From positions 67,763,472-67,827,471 of the forward strand of contig OY755237.1 of NCBI GenBank assembly GCA_963576725.1: a stretch of DNA of 64,000 bases. The letters are read 5' to 3'. The first letter of the stretch is position 1. Each line of letters begins with the position of its first letter. The position numbers were made by a program, and so were the translations under genes. The DNA comes from Azorinus chamasolen (taxonomy: Eukaryota > Mollusca > Bivalvia > Cardiida > Solecurtidae). This document shows, piece after piece, positions 11,891-23,615 of the stretch. The notes beneath the pieces were generated by a model. The model made no database searches and was not told where the DNA came from. It saw only the letters and a program-made list of their open reading frames with translations.

Positions 11891-12066
11891 CAGTAAAACT
11901 TCGATTATTCGAACACTAAAATACGTATTAGTATCGCTCTTTAAGACAGGTGGCAGCTTAATGCATGGTGAAAGTCATGCAGAAAGCTCCTCTACCTATG
12001 CAAACAGTTTGGATCCATATAACACGCCGAGAAAATTGGTAACTCATCAGGATCCAAATTGTTTGA
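11891..12066. mobile_element. Chimera: TA-C left arm joined to TTAA-3 at the apex
   Basis: A TA-C left arm (CAGTAAAACTTCGATTATTC ... GCAGAAAGCTCCT) runs to its hairpin apex at about 11992. It then switches into TTAA-3 (TATGCAAACAGTTTGGATCC). The TA-C right arm is absent. The junction lies at the GCTCCT apex, so breakage or joining at a hairpin tip is a plausible cause. Confidence 0.75.
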
Positions 12067-12465
12067 CTCCACTTATGTTTCTGTTAAACAAAATGAAAGG
12101 GGGTCCCTTCGAAACTGAAATCAAGTGAAAATGTTTGCCAAGTGTATTTGGCGCCAAAAGATCAAAATACGCAATTGCTATGAGGTCCTCGCCAAGATCC
12201 ACTTCTTACTAATTGAAGTACGAAAGGACTGGGCACACTTACAAATGATGATACTGCGTCCAAGATGATCCAGTCTATTAGCCTATTAATAGATAGAGAT
12301 GGTTAGTAATGACAGAGCAAATAATGTTTTGTTCCGCATCTCTGATTATACACATACGATGTCTGTCTTTACAACTGGTTGGGATAAATGAAATAATTTG
12401 TAGAAAGTGAACTCATGATGTTTAAACAATTATTGTTCAATTATTCGTTTTGACTGAAAAGATAC

Positions 12466-12642
12466 GACCATGAAAAGGAGCATTAACTAGAAAAAAGGAA
12501 AATTTAGATTTTGTAGTTTGAATCCATTGTGATAAATAGAGCATTTGCTCCTATAGGAGCAAATGCTCTATTTATCAAAATGGTTTCACAAAGTGACTTT
12601 TACAGAGTCCTCAAAAGTCGCCAATATGGGGGAATGGGTTAA
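12466..12642. mobile_element. TTAA-2 MITE, left end truncated
   Basis: The core GAGCATTTGCTCCTATAGGA with near-perfect arms, and the right end GGGGGAATGGGTTAA. The left terminal block is missing. Confidence 0.78.
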
Positions 12643-13802
12643 ACCAGAGTCCCTACATTATTTGCTGCTATGCTATTCTCAATCACCGTAACCAGTTTGG
12701 TAATATCTTTAATTATTCAGCTCTAAAAACTGACGAAGACGAGCAAGGGTGTGTCCGAAACCTTACGTTAATTAAGGCAGAATATTACGTAACACGCTCT
12801 AGTCATTACCTTTATGCAAATTTACAGACACAAACAACGATTTCCGCGAGAAAATCTGTTTGTCTGAGAAAAGTGTCAGCGAAAATAAGCTGTCTTGATT
12901 GTAAGGAATACGTCGTTTACGCTTCCTGTATGTCTCTATGACTTATTTGGCCACCGTTATTTTAAAGTTTTTGAACTGTAATAAACCGTTAATTTAGAAA
13001 CCTGACCGGTTAATTTAACAGCTTCAGACTTCGGAACAATACGAGTAGCATTGACCTTAGAAAACAAATAAAATAAAAATAGTTTTATACTTATTAACCT
13101 GAGTTTGCAATGTTTATGTTTCAATTTCAAATTAATTATGTAAAACAATTTATAGATAGAGATTCATGAAATAAATAATGGCATTATGAATATGTATTAG
13201 CTGCATGTTTAAAATGACATGTATACATGAAATCTTGTAGAAACTGTACAGTCAGATATATTATACTTTCATGATGTTTAAACAATTATACTTTCATGGG
13301 CAAACAGAGAAGACTCTGATCAGACGGCTCATACAGGAACCGTCTGATCTAGGTCTACTCTGTAAATGCGTGAAAAGGCGTTATATGAAAGAATCTTGCC
13401 TGATTTATATGGCATTTATAAAACCTCGAACACAGATGAGACGCCGAGTAATTGATGTCTCATCAGAATTGATCCTATTTGCGACTATGCCAATAGTTTC
13501 ACACACAACCATAGCCAAATTAATCTGAATCAAAGAAAAGTTGACAAGTTTCATAGCAAAGTAAACATTATTATTGGCTAGCATTTTACAGCAAGCCTTA
13601 AGTAAAATTGTCTCCTGGCTATTGTCCAACAGACAAATATATTACTTTTGTAAACCAGTTATTGTCCAAAACAGATATCAGACGTCATGATTGCCGCCTT
13701 TCACCGTTGCAATAATGTAAATTTACAGGACACTATGAGAATCGCTTATAAAGAGCCTTATAATGTTTCAGACATTGTCGTAAGTACCCATTAACTGTTT
13801 TA
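12643..13802. other. Intergenic with core fragments of TTAA-1 and TTAA-3
   Basis: No gene seen. 13295-13370 keeps a TTAA-1 core (ACTCTGATCAGACGGCTCAT) and 13425-13470 a TTAA-3 core. The remaining sequence is AT-rich and unrecognised. Confidence 0.5.
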
Positions 13803-13956
13803 CAGTAAAACCACTCTCAAACCGTGATAAAGAACATTTGAGGTATTTTAAGGCAGATGGGAGCTTTCTACATGACTTTCAACCAGCATTAAACTGGCAC
13901 CTGGCTGAAATACCGACACTGATACTAATTGTAACGTCCGGTTTAGGGTTTTACTG
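13803..13956. mobile_element. TA-D palindromic MITE, left arm shortened
   Basis: TA-flanked; CAGTAAAACCACTCTCAAAC at the left and GTCCGGTTTAGGGTTTTACT-G at the right. The left inner arm is mostly deleted. Confidence 0.78.
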
Positions 13957-13975
13957 TATTTGATAAAGACGTCTT

Positions 13976-14215
13976 TTAACCCTTTCTCTCATATATACGT
14001 GTTTTTACGCATTTGCAAACAGAGTAGACAAAGATCAGACGGCTCACCGCTGACCAGGGTCTGCTCTGTTTGCTAATATAATTGGATAGATCTGTTATTT
14101 TGCTTTATTACATGTGTACAATGACCCACCTTCAATATTTCTGTATAACTATTTCGTTAATGAATATTCATTAGGTATTACAATTTGAAATAAACATAGA
14201 ACAGGGAAAGGGTTA
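13976..14215 (+). mobile_element. TTAA-1 MITE, ACGCATTTGC subtype
   Basis: TTAACCCTTTCTCTCATATA at the left and AACAGGGAAAGGGTTA at the right. The palindromic core (GCAAACAGAGTAGACAAAGA ... GTCTGCTCTGTTTGC) lies in the left half, followed by a non-palindromic CCTTCAATATTTCTGTATAA tail. Confidence 0.82.
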
Positions 14216-14450
14216 CCGCAATTACAAACTGAGTATACCCAGATCAGGTGGTTTCTGTAACAGGGTCTGATCAGGGTCGGTTATGTTTGCTTATTGAATA
14301 ATACAGATCTTCTACAGGCTCTGTCATAATTTGAAGCTTCTTGTGTTCATATACTGTTATAACAATTCATTTGATTAACATTAATGAAATTTCATTATTA
14401 ATGAAATTTCGTTATTAATGGCATGACTATTCATCAGGAAAAGGATTAAA
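14216..14450 (+). mobile_element. TTAA-1-like MITE adjacent to the previous copy
   Basis: Core GAGTATACCCAGATCAGGTG ... GGGTCTGATCAGGGTCGG and the tail TATTCATCAGGAAAAGGATT, with an internal AATGAAATTTCATTATT duplication. Confidence 0.65.
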
Positions 14451-14682
14451 TGGCAAATGTTCTGGCTGCATGTTAAGGATAATTTACTTTTAGACTTTGT
14501 TAAATTGGCTGTTTGCTCGAACACAACTGCAGTTAGCAAATTGATGCAATTATGTTGCTACATAAATTATATTATTTACTATTTAAAATGATGTCAAACT
14601 GCTTTAATAACAGATGCAGCATTGTAATGGCATTATTGTAACAAACTTGTAATGACATTATTTCTAAATATCATTGAGAAAT

Positions 14683-14888
14683 AGAGTAGAACCTGTCTCA
14701 AGCGTTCATAACTTAATTGAACATAATAATCAAAAAATCAGGTTGTTGTTTAATGTAGGTCAAAACTAATGCAGAAAACTCCTATAGGAACATTCTACAT
14801 AACTCTTGACATGCGTTAAGTTATCACATGCAATACAGACCCATGATTAGGCCTTATTATGATGGCCGCTTAAGGCAGCTCATACTGT
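14683..14888. mobile_element. TA-B palindromic MITE, decayed
   Basis: Left AGTAGAACCTGTCTCAAGCG, core AAAACTCCTATAGGAACATT, right end near GCAGCTCATACTGTA. Confidence 0.65.
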
Positions 14889-14965
14889 ATATGAAGTAAC
14901 ACATACGGCATAGTGTAAATATGGGTAAAATAAACCATTTTTAGCTCGTCTATTTTTCGAATAAA

Positions 14966-15985
14966 AAATACGAGCTATCGTCGTAACTCCAGCGTCCCTA
15001 TTGCTGTGATTGTCGTCCTTAACGTTACTTGGAAGCTACAATCGAACAGACGAGTGTTGGCACCCCTATGCGGTGTTATAATTCAATGTCACATAATCCT
15101 TGACCTTTTCAATATTCTACGATTTTAAGAGCACACCATGTGTACCCGAACTTGTACAAAGTGATATATATTCATAGGTTAAACTTAAGTGATATAGTCA
15201 TCGGTTTAAAATTTACTTTTGAAGTACGAGTACATGTATATTGACTGTCATTAAATGAAAGGGGATCAGCGATGGGGTCTTTAAGTTTTTTCTGATATGC
15301 ATAGTCTTATAAATTTGTTCCAATACTGCTTTGTTCCAATTCTCTTCTATGCTACGGGTCCATCGCAACGGTCCATAGTGTTGTTTCTGTAGTTGTTGTA
15401 GTGTTGTTTTGTAAATGAATTCAATGGGACTGTGTGCCTGTCCTATAAATTATTGACGCGCTGCAAAAACAAACAAGTTTGTTCAAATTTTGAATTAGTG
15501 CAGTTTTGATTACTTTTGATTCAGTTAACCTTTTGAGAAACTACATGTATAAACGGAGTTACTCTGTGTCTCATCTTGGGCCAGGCTGTGAGCAAATGCA
15601 AGCCACGTAGAGGACCACGGGATACGGGTTAATAGACTGAGATGGTCAGTATTGACGAAACAATTATTATTCGCAAATGCCCCTAGTCCTCAAATCTACA
15701 TGTGTAACTTAGATAATTGCCATTTCCTCGAAAGGACACTATGGCTAAACAAATTAATTTCGATGCACTTTAGGTGTTTATAATAAAACCTCTCTACATC
15801 GACCAGGTTTGTCCTGTATTAAAATGATAGTGTCTACTTGCTACGCGTTTTAATAATACTTAGAGAATTATATAAATACTTGTCTATCTGCTGAAAAGAA
15901 GTACATCGCAAGAATGTCGAGTGAACGTTCATGTGTTTAATATCGAAACCTGATGCTATTCGCCAATATGTTTATAATTAATATG
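14966..15985 (+). repeat. 1-kb duplicated segment, copy B
   Basis: Second copy of 1088-2095, same orientation. Just upstream (14942-14975) a small hairpin TAGCTCGTCTATTTTTCG / AAAAATACGAGCTA marks the left boundary. The right boundary is near ATATGTTTATAATTAATATG. Confidence 0.85.
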
Positions 15986-16202
15986 GTCGCATTTTAATAT
16001 CGTAACTATTCCACATAGGCCGATACTATTTTGTTGTATAGCAAAAGTTTATCAGTAGTTTTATATCGGTGTTTTGATTTGGTTTAAATATATTTTACTG
16101 ATGTACGTTACATGTTTAAGCGAGTGTCTGCAATAGTCAGATGAATACATGAAGTATTTGAATTAAACATATATTGCTAGGATAACCTCTGTATTTTCCC
16201 AT

Positions 16203-16335
16203 CAAACCATTTTTCGTGACCACTCTTCAAACGAAAAGAGAGAAAAGAGAAGCTACAGTTTGCCATTCCTTTGTATACCCGCATGTTGCGAGATTATTCT
16301 AAAGAGAGGTCACACAGTATAGGTTTAGGTTGAGA
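16203..16335. mobile_element. V1 palindrome, diverged
   Basis: AAACCATTTTTCGTGACCAC ... CTAAAGAGAGGTCACACAGT with an unrelated insertion in the centre. Confidence 0.5.
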
Positions 16336-16604
16336 TATGGCGGTGTTAGTGTTTGTAATACAACTCATATCTATAACCTTTAATTAGATATATAAATATA
16401 GTGATTGGTCAACAGTTTCTTTATTCATAATGTCATTATAAAAATACAGTTAAGTAGTATTTGTATATTCATTATTTCTTTATGGAGTAAAGAGTTAATG
16501 TGACAGGCAGAAAACTATTCAGTTTATGGAGCCCTGTCAAGATGTCAACCATTCTCCATTTTTAAAGGCAAATATGTCTTTCCTAACTTACTGGTGCCAG
16601 AGTT

Positions 16605-16810
16605 ATGATGTCCCATCTTGTATTTCGTTTTCGATTGGTTTGATTGAGTTTTGGCTTACGGCGCTGCTAATATGCAATAAACCGTAAAAGGACCAGTTCA
16701 GTTTTGTAAAGGTCGTGTATTTATATGTGAGTGCGCACTTCACTCGAGCTCCTGGAGTTGCTGTGGACTTTCGCGTGTCGTTTCCCATTTTCCTGCGTGA
16801 CTTTAGTTCT
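16605..16810. repeat. Dispersed repeat, copy 1
   Basis: Aligns with 32512-32735 over GCGCTGCTAATAT, AAGGTCGTGTAT and GCTGTGGACTTTCG. The two copies differ mostly by transitions at CG sites. Overlapping + and - frames are not conserved between copies. On the - strand the block has CATATAAATACACG and AAACCAATCG, a promoter-like arrangement, but copy 2 lacks the TATA-like part. Confidence 0.6.
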
Positions 16811-17032
16811 GTTTTGCTCCTTAAAATACACAGAGCATCAGCGAATTTGATTGCAATAGCAGTCTTGGTCTCTCAGCATGGTTCAAATTGGGCGCAATTT
16901 CGTTTCACACGTAAACACGCACGTCGTGCATCTAAAACACTTTTCACCAATTGCATATTTCTATCCTTTGCTGAGAAAATAATCTTAAACACCCAATTTC
17001 GTTAAATGCACTATCTATAATAATAGCGAGTT

Positions 17033-17278
17033 TTAACCATTTCTCCAGGAATATTAACAGAAGAAATAATGAGGGTATGGAAATCAATTAGCTAACATAC
17101 ATAGTCAACATGATCAAAGGAATAATGTCCCATGACATAAGCTTTAGACTTTGATATATATAACTTCATAAATAAACAGAGTAGACTCTTATTCGACAGC
17201 TCCTTTATGAACCGTCTGTTCTAGGTCTACTCCGTGTAGAAAGACGTCAAAAGTCAACTCTTTGGGGGAAAACGTTAA
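17033..17278 (-). mobile_element. TTAA-1 MITE, reverse
   Basis: TTAACCATTTCTCCAGGAAT at the left, core GAGTAGACTCTTATTCGACA, right end TTTGGGGGAAAACGTTAA. Confidence 0.75.
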
Positions 17279-17954
17279 ACAACGTCTCAGAGAAACGATT
17301 CAAATACATCTGCTAACATTCAGCTACCGAACAAATTGGAGTCAACGGTAACATCAACTCCATCTATCATGAAAAAAAAGTTGTATTTTCGTTCCAAAAC
17401 CACTCTTAGCGTATCAAACATTTTTACTTCCTAATAAGGTATCAAAACTATTGTTTGCAAAGCATTTTCGTACACACAGCGTGCAAAATGTTTGTGTGAA
17501 ACATTTGCCATCTGGTTCTACGCGTGTCTGGGAAACATAAACGCGGCCATCACTGCCAAATGTTATGTCTCCTAAGACCATAATCGATCCATTTTAGGGC
17601 CAGAAACTATCATAAATACGATATAATTGTATCAATTTTATTTCGTTTATGTGTAAATACCTACTTAGAAGTATAGTTGATATGGTGACATACATAGCAA
17701 TTTTCAAAAGCTATCTTATGGTCAATATTTGATGTCTAACAACAGACAAAATGTTATATAGTACATTTTGTAAAAAACATAGAGACATTTAGTATATTTA
17801 CAGCTTTTGAGTTTTATCAAGTTATGGGAATTAACAGAAACAGCGATATCCGCGAGAAAAAAAGTGTTCAATTTGTCTGGGACAAGAGTCAGTCAATGTG
17901 AGCCATTTATGCCACACAGTTATGACGATTAATATCATAAACTACCGCCTTTAA
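17279..17954. other. Intergenic, no gene seen
   Basis: Unrecognised AT-rich sequence without a notable open frame or repeat. Confidence 0.45.
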
Positions 17955-18360
17955 ATGGAACACCTCGAAAGCGACCGTTTACTGAAAACACGTTGGTGTC
18001 TTTAAAAAGCAGGTGATTGCTTAACTCTTTACGCCATACAAACTCCTTTCTATACCTTGGCAAACAGAGTAGACGCGGGTCATGCGGCACCTGTAGCAGC
18101 CGTTTGATCAGGGTCTGCTCTATGTGCTTATGAAATTCTGCAATTTTTGCCATGGCTAAAACTTCATGTGTTCATGTGCCATTATAAGAATTAATCTAAT
18201 ACATAATCGTTATTCCATTATTTCTGACATGAATGTTCATGGAATAAAGGGTTAACGCAGAATGAGGGCAATACAAACAAATTCCTATAGCTTAACTTCC
18301 ATCCTTCATTAAGCTACCTAATGGTACAAAAAGCATGCATCTATCAGGTGGTCGGTTTAA
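17955..18360. mobile_element. TA-B remnant split by a TTAA-1 insertion
   Basis: GCGACCGTTTACTG ... GCAGGTGATTGC reaches a TTAA. A whole TTAA-1 copy then intervenes (18021-18255), after which TA-B resumes with CGCAGAATGAGGGCAATACA and ends near AGGTGGTCGGTTTAATG. Confidence 0.7.
18021..18255 (+). mobile_element. TTAA-1 MITE nested in TA-B
   Basis: TTAACTCTTTACGCCATACA to ATGGAATAAAGGGTTAA. The host element's GC-TTAA-TGCAG site appears once on each side, so TTAA is the duplicated target. Confidence 0.8.
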
Positions 18361-18863
18361 TGCTGCCACTGCGGTGAGTACTCGTTAGAAAAACCTCTCC
18401 GCATTTATATATAATAGGACGATATTTTCAAATTTGCTCTCTTTATACATAGTTTGTTTTGCTTCTAGCAGGGTCAAAGATCGTTTTACACATGTATATC
18501 CATTGCTATATGACCTTTACAGCGACAACGAAATTAGTGCCCAGTGTCCCTTTTAAAAAAGGACATAGTGAAAGCGTGTAGCCCCAGATTAGAGGGCTCC
18601 TGAAAGATCCCTGTGATCAGGACCTACACTGTTAGATGAACCCATCGATGTCAATGCTTATATCAGCAATATCTATACCAGCAAACATTTTGTTGGCTGT
18701 TCCCTCTCAAGATGGAAATGGGAGGGATCTATAATACGATCTAGAGGGTTTTACTAAATATTATGGGAATAAATGGGTAACCTTAGCGCAATTACAAGCA
18801 TATAGCCGTTAAAGGCTATATGAAAGTAATACAGGTGTATCGTTGCATAATTTATGTTCGTTC

Positions 18864-18972
18864 TTAACCCTTCGCTTGCTGAATTTTAAAATAAATTTCT
18901 CCTTCTTTACCCATGACCTGTTGTATAATTACATATATCTGCACTGTGTACACGTATTTCGCTGTGCAAAAT
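18864..18972 (-). mobile_element. TTAA-4 fragment, one end only
   Basis: TTAACCCTTCGCTTGCTGAA through CACGTATTTCGCTGTGCAA matches the right end of TTAA-4 in reverse. The palindromic core and other end are missing. Confidence 0.8.
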
Positions 18973-19567
18973 CTGTGTTCAAATACCATTATGAAATATC
19001 AGCTAATACGCGTAAATACTCATTATGTCAGTTTTTCTTACATATTCACCAGGTATTCAATCATGACAATACTAGTACTTGTTGACCGCCTGACAGATTC
19101 TGAAATACATGCGCTAAGCCAACTAGAAATAAGATGCAGTTTTAGCGGACAACATTTTTCATGATATGAGAAGGTTTAGCTTAAATCACTATTATTGTTT
19201 GTCTTTTCACAATAACATCTTCCAGCTATATTACAATAGACAAATAAATTACTTTCGTACAGAAGTTCTTTTCTTAACAGCATTTAGATTTTATGATTGC
19301 CTACCATATTCCTGCCATTGCGTTAATATACGTTTCAGACTGAAAATGATGGATTCCGCTTATAACTATCTTTATGTGTCTGAGACATCTCCTTTAGTAC
19401 TCATCACAAGGAGTGCATTACACTTAGGCTTTGCCGCCTAATTCGAAGTTTTGATATGGTTTGCAAACAGTTTGGATCCCGGCGAGTAGTGGAGTGAGTC
19501 GACATTAAATTTTCATCAAAACCATTTCTTTGAGACTCTGTGAGTATGAGGGCATATATGTGATGTA
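18973..19567. other. Intergenic, no gene seen
   Basis: Contains a 91-codon open frame (19166-19441, +) with no recognisable motif, plus a TTAA-3 scrap (AAACAGTTTGGATCC) near 19470. Confidence 0.4.
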
Positions 19568-19772
19568 CAGTAAAACCTCTCTATAACGGCCACTAAGTTG
19601 TGTTAATTAGTTGGTCTATTAGGGCAGGTGGGTGCTTAAAGCAAGGTGAAAGTAAATCAGAACGCTCCTATAGGAACGTTCTGTTTTACTTTCACCTTGC
19701 TTTAAGCAACCATCTGTCTTTAACACAAAATACTTGATGTAATTTAGTGGCCGTTATAGAGAGGTTTTACTG
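19568..19772. mobile_element. TA-A palindromic MITE, full length
   Basis: Left CAGTAAAACCTCTCTATAAC, right GTTATAGAGAGGTTTTACTG. Arms GCTTAAAGCAAGGTGAAAGT and mirror are almost perfect. The right TA has become CA. Confidence 0.9.
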
Positions 19773-20566
19773 CATATGACACCACAGACCCGCCCTCATG
19801 CTCTCAGAGTCTCAAACACTTTTGGTTTGAATCCCGAGTAGACAGTAAATCGACGTCTCATAAGGATGCAAACTGCTTGACGCTCTATTTATCTTTTTAT
19901 AAAGACAGTGAAGAAAATCCCAATCTAATATTTGAAGCAGACGACGATGTGTCCAGCAAACGACAATGCTGACACTGAATGCCACAAGGAATTCTCCTCC
20001 GTGAGTTGGCACCAATCAGCTATGCGTCAAAGTGGCAACTTAATGCAATGTGGAAGTCACACTCACAACAGAAACAACAACAGAAAAATGACTGACAATG
20101 GTGAACATATTGTTCGGTGTGAACATCGGGACCTCATTTGCAAACACATGATCGTATCCGTTAAAGTGGCACATGAATTGTTTTTGCAAATTATTGAATT
20201 GTTAGACAATATTCGTCTCTAATACTGATGTTATTCATGATTCATTTTTAAACGAAACAAACCCCTGAATAATACAAACATTATTTTAGAAGAAATTTAT
20301 TTTGTATGGGCAACCTTAGAAATGTACCAATGGCAACGGTGCATATCATTAAGCTCTCTGGAGAGAAGAGTGTTTCTTAATGCATCTTAAATATTTTCAT
20401 TTTCTGATTTTGTTTAATCTTGATGGAGTTAGAATTTGATTGTAAACGCCTTTTAGGATAGTGTATTTAGCAGTCATTTTTGAAGTAATCAACACTAATT
20501 AACTTTCCTTGGCAGTGTTAGTCATCTAAAGTAAAAGCTCGCACATTCGAACATTCAAATAAGTGT
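19773..20566. other. Intergenic, unrecognised 96-codon frame
   Basis: The open frame 19932-20222 (+) has no motif I know. It crosses a TTAA-3 flank at its start, and I see no consensus donor or acceptor at its edges. Likely chance. Confidence 0.35.
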
Positions 20567-20816
20567 GTAAACTCCTTATTCCGTCCATAAATACGCCTTT
20601 TCATGTCTTTGCAAACAGAGTAGACCTAGATCAGACGGCTTCTATAGGAGCAGTCTGATCAGGGTCTGCAATTTGCTGATCTTAATCTATTTGCTGGTTT
20701 TAAAGTTTCTGCTTTGGCAAAATTTGTATGAAATACTATCCATTTTAGATATTAATTGAATTAACATTCATGATATCATCATTTCTAACATTAAAATTCA
20801 TGGAGTAAAGTGTTAA
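20567..20816 (+). mobile_element. TTAA-1 MITE
   Basis: CCGTCCATAAATACGCCTTT, core GAGTAGACCTAGATCAGACG with TATAGGAG apex, tail ending ATTCATGGAGTAAAGTGTTAA. Confidence 0.8.
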
Positions 20817-20965
20817 AACCGGGTAATTGCAAACTGAAAGTCACGCAGACTGTCTCAAAAGCTCGATTCGTCTTTACTAAAAGTTCAAAGTAGCATTTAC
20901 TATACTTGGAATATGTAAAAGTTCGAAGTCTAATCAGTTTCAAAATCACGAAATGACTCACCATC

Positions 20966-21230
20966 TTTTGAATACCAAAGTATCTTACCTACTAAGTTTT
21001 GAATACCAAAGTGTCTTACCTAGTATAGTTTTGAAAGACACATTATCTTACCTATTATAGTTTTGAGTACCACAATGTCTTACCTATTATAGTTTTGAGT
21101 ACCACAATGTCTTACCTATTATAGTTTTGAAAGACACATTATCTTACCTATTATAGTTTTGAGTAACACAATGTCTTACCTATTATAGTTTTGAGTACCA
21201 CACTGTCTTACCTGTTATAGTTTTTAATAC
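20966..21230 (+). repeat. 32-bp tandem repeat, 8 copies
   Basis: Unit TTTTGAGTACCACAATGTCT followed by TACCTATTATAG. At least three unit variants (GAATACCAAAG, GAAAGACACATTA, GAGTACCACAATG) appear in a non-random order, suggesting duplication of multi-unit blocks. Confidence 0.92.
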
Positions 21231-21293
21231 AACATATACCGCATGGCATCACACCATGATAACAGTTAACCACAGTACGTATGATTACGTATG

Positions 21294-21497
21294 CAGTAAA
21301 ACCATCTAAACCCAACTTTAAGCAAAGGTGAAAATAGATTTTGCAGGTAGGTTGTTGCTTAATGCAGAGTGTTTTAGTCATCCAGAATGCCCATTTTGTA
21401 GCTTTCCTTATGACATTCATCCTACATTAATCTGCAAACTGTCTTAAATAACGACATTGATACTAATTTGAACTTGCGATTGAAAGGGTTTGCACTG
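21294..21497. mobile_element. TA-D palindromic MITE, diverged
   Basis: Left CAGTAAAACCATCTAAACCC, right GAAAGGGTTTGCACTG followed by TA. Inner GCAGGTAGGTTGTTGCTTAA arm and mirror ATTAATCTGCAAACTGTC. Confidence 0.72.
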
Positions 21498-21869
21498 TAC
21501 TACTGCTACTACTTAATGGGTCGCCCGCTTCATTTCTTTATATTTCTTCCATTCAAAAACATAATCAAAGTAACAAACAGTTTAGGTAGATAATCAAAGA
21601 TTTGCCATTGGCAGTGAAATAGTTTAAAAACCGACACCGAGCCTCTTGCTTTTACAATATGCTACCATCTTTTTTATATAGACTTTGTTTCAAACTTAAA
21701 CTCTTGGTTCTATATTGAAATGTGTATTTGTAGCTGTCGCTGTTTACAACAAGAGTGACGAGTGATAAGTTCATATGTGTAAAAGCGGCACAAATGTAAC
21801 AAATTGGATACATATTTAACATTTGTCACCCATAATCTGTCTTGACATTTATAACCTTGGCCATTGTCA

Positions 21870-21985
21870 TCGTCATCATTTGCAACAACAAATATTACAA
21901 CAGGGATACATGAACAATGACATTATCATCGCCGACATAATCATCAATATCATCATCATTATTATCGTCGTTTTATCTTCATCAG
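21870..21985 (+). repeat. ATC/CAT-rich simple sequence
   Basis: Runs of ATCATCATCATT and related triplets. These explain the 62- and 95-codon isoleucine-rich frames on the two strands. Confidence 0.75.
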
Positions 21986-22130
21986 CAACCGAGGTGGGGA
22001 TAATAATATTTCTATGGTCTAGGAAAGTTCGAAACACTTCTCCCAAACAGTTACATTTATTCATTTTCTGTTACGAGTACATATGTGTGCAGTTTGCTAC
22101 ATTTGTGTAGTTGCTACCAAACAGTTTGTA

Positions 22131-22333
22131 CAGTAAAACCCTCTCAACCGGACGTTCAATTTAGTATAAATATCGGTCTTGGAGACATGTGGCAGTTTAA
22201 TGTAAGGTGAAAGTCATAAAGAAAGCTCCTCTAGGAACTTTCTGTATGACCTTCGTCCTGCATTAAGCCGCCACCCGCCTAAAGGTATCTAAATTCTTCT
22301 CTTCTAGAATTCCGGTTTTGAGGAGGGTTATTG
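22131..22333. mobile_element. TA-D palindromic MITE, full length
   Basis: TA-flanked; CAGTAAAACCCTCTCAACCG at the left, CGGTTTTGAGGAGGGTTATT-G at the right. Apex AAAGCTCCTCTAGGAACTTT. Confidence 0.85.
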
Positions 22334-22415
22334 TATATAACTCCAACAGACGATGGCACCGTAATACATTGTTATACAGCAAAGATATGAATTTCCTTAT
22401 TCAAATGCTTTGTCA

Positions 22416-22648
22416 GTACAGTAGAACAATTCTACAGAAGCAGGGAATAAATAAATATGAATGTGTGTTGAAAAGCAAATGGATGCTTAATGCAGAACGA
22501 AGGTAATGGGTGCTTTCTGCATAGCTTTCGTCTAGTAGTTAGACACCACCTGGTATAGAGAACCATAATCAGCCATAGAGAACCAGAATCAGTCACAGAG
22601 AACCAGAATCAGATTGAGTTTTGTAGTTGTTATAAACAGGTGTTACTG
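22416..22648. mobile_element. TA-B MITE with a small internal tandem repeat
   Basis: CAGTAGAACAATTCTACAGA to AACAGGTGTTACTG. The right arm contains three tandem copies of about 21 bp (AGAGAACCAGAATCAG, 22556-22613) that are not present in other TA-B copies. Confidence 0.65.
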
Positions 22649-22755
22649 TCATGTACGAGTAAATACTTAACGCGCTTAATAAAGGTCAGGATGGTTTGAA
22701 GACTTAATAATATACTACTGGAAGGCTAGTTATCAAAATGATACTTTTTAGGTTT

Positions 22756-23010
22756 TAACCAGTTACTCCATACATACGCATTTTCACGCCTTTGCAACAT
22801 AGTAGATCCGGATCAGACGGCTCCTGTAGCAGCCACCTTATCAGGGTTTAATATGTTTGCTTATTTAATAATATTAATTTGATTATATAGTTTCTTCCAT
22901 GGCCAAACATGTCCAGCATTCGCATGCTATTGTGAAAAAAAGTATTCTAAGTTATATTGATGATGTCATTTTATGTATATTCTGTTTCTTACATGTACGA
23001 GTATTCATGG
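22756..23010 (+). mobile_element. TTAA-1 MITE
   Basis: TTAACCAGTTACTCCATACA, core GTAGATCCGGATCAGACGGC, GCCATGGCCAAACATG-type middle and a TATTCATGGATTG tail. Confidence 0.72.
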
Positions 23011-23615
23011 ATTGTTTAAAATATTAGGATAGTACATAGACTTGTCATCATGTACCATATTCAGAGATGTATATCACTCCTGCAGAGAAGACTACTAGCA
23101 CATATTCACCAGATTGATTTCTCTTTCACTCCGTGTCGGTAAATATATACAAAAGGTCGACATTCTGACAGTTGATTGAGATAATTGGCATTTTCCGTAC
23201 AAGGTCAAACAAAACAGCGTCAAAGGATGTGTTTCGTTTACAGCCAAATACTTATTGATGACAACATTTCACACTGTCTAATTGTGTCGTTGAAACCAAA
23301 TGTCGAGTAGGCCTAGACCTGATTCCACTAACACACGTTCAGGAGAGACCAAAAACTATACAAACATGCACAATAGTGTCTTTTGTTTGGAATTTGTTTG
23401 TGAATTGAAGTTTATTACATGGCCCAAGATAAGCATTGCACTATAGTTATTTCATCAGACAGTTCGCTGTCTGTCCAGCCCTTTCAGTGCTAGCATTGTT
23501 GTCTACTGGTCACATTACCGTTGTATGTTTAGAATGGGCGTTTCTTAAAATTCTCTTTAGGAAATAAATAGAGTGTCAAACAGTTTGGATCCTTTGGAGT
23601 ATAATATTTCAAAGC

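Noticed and set aside
16715..17005. 96-codon frame in the dispersed repeat region
   Set aside because: The equivalent region of the second copy at 32512 has stops and shifts, so the frame is not conserved.
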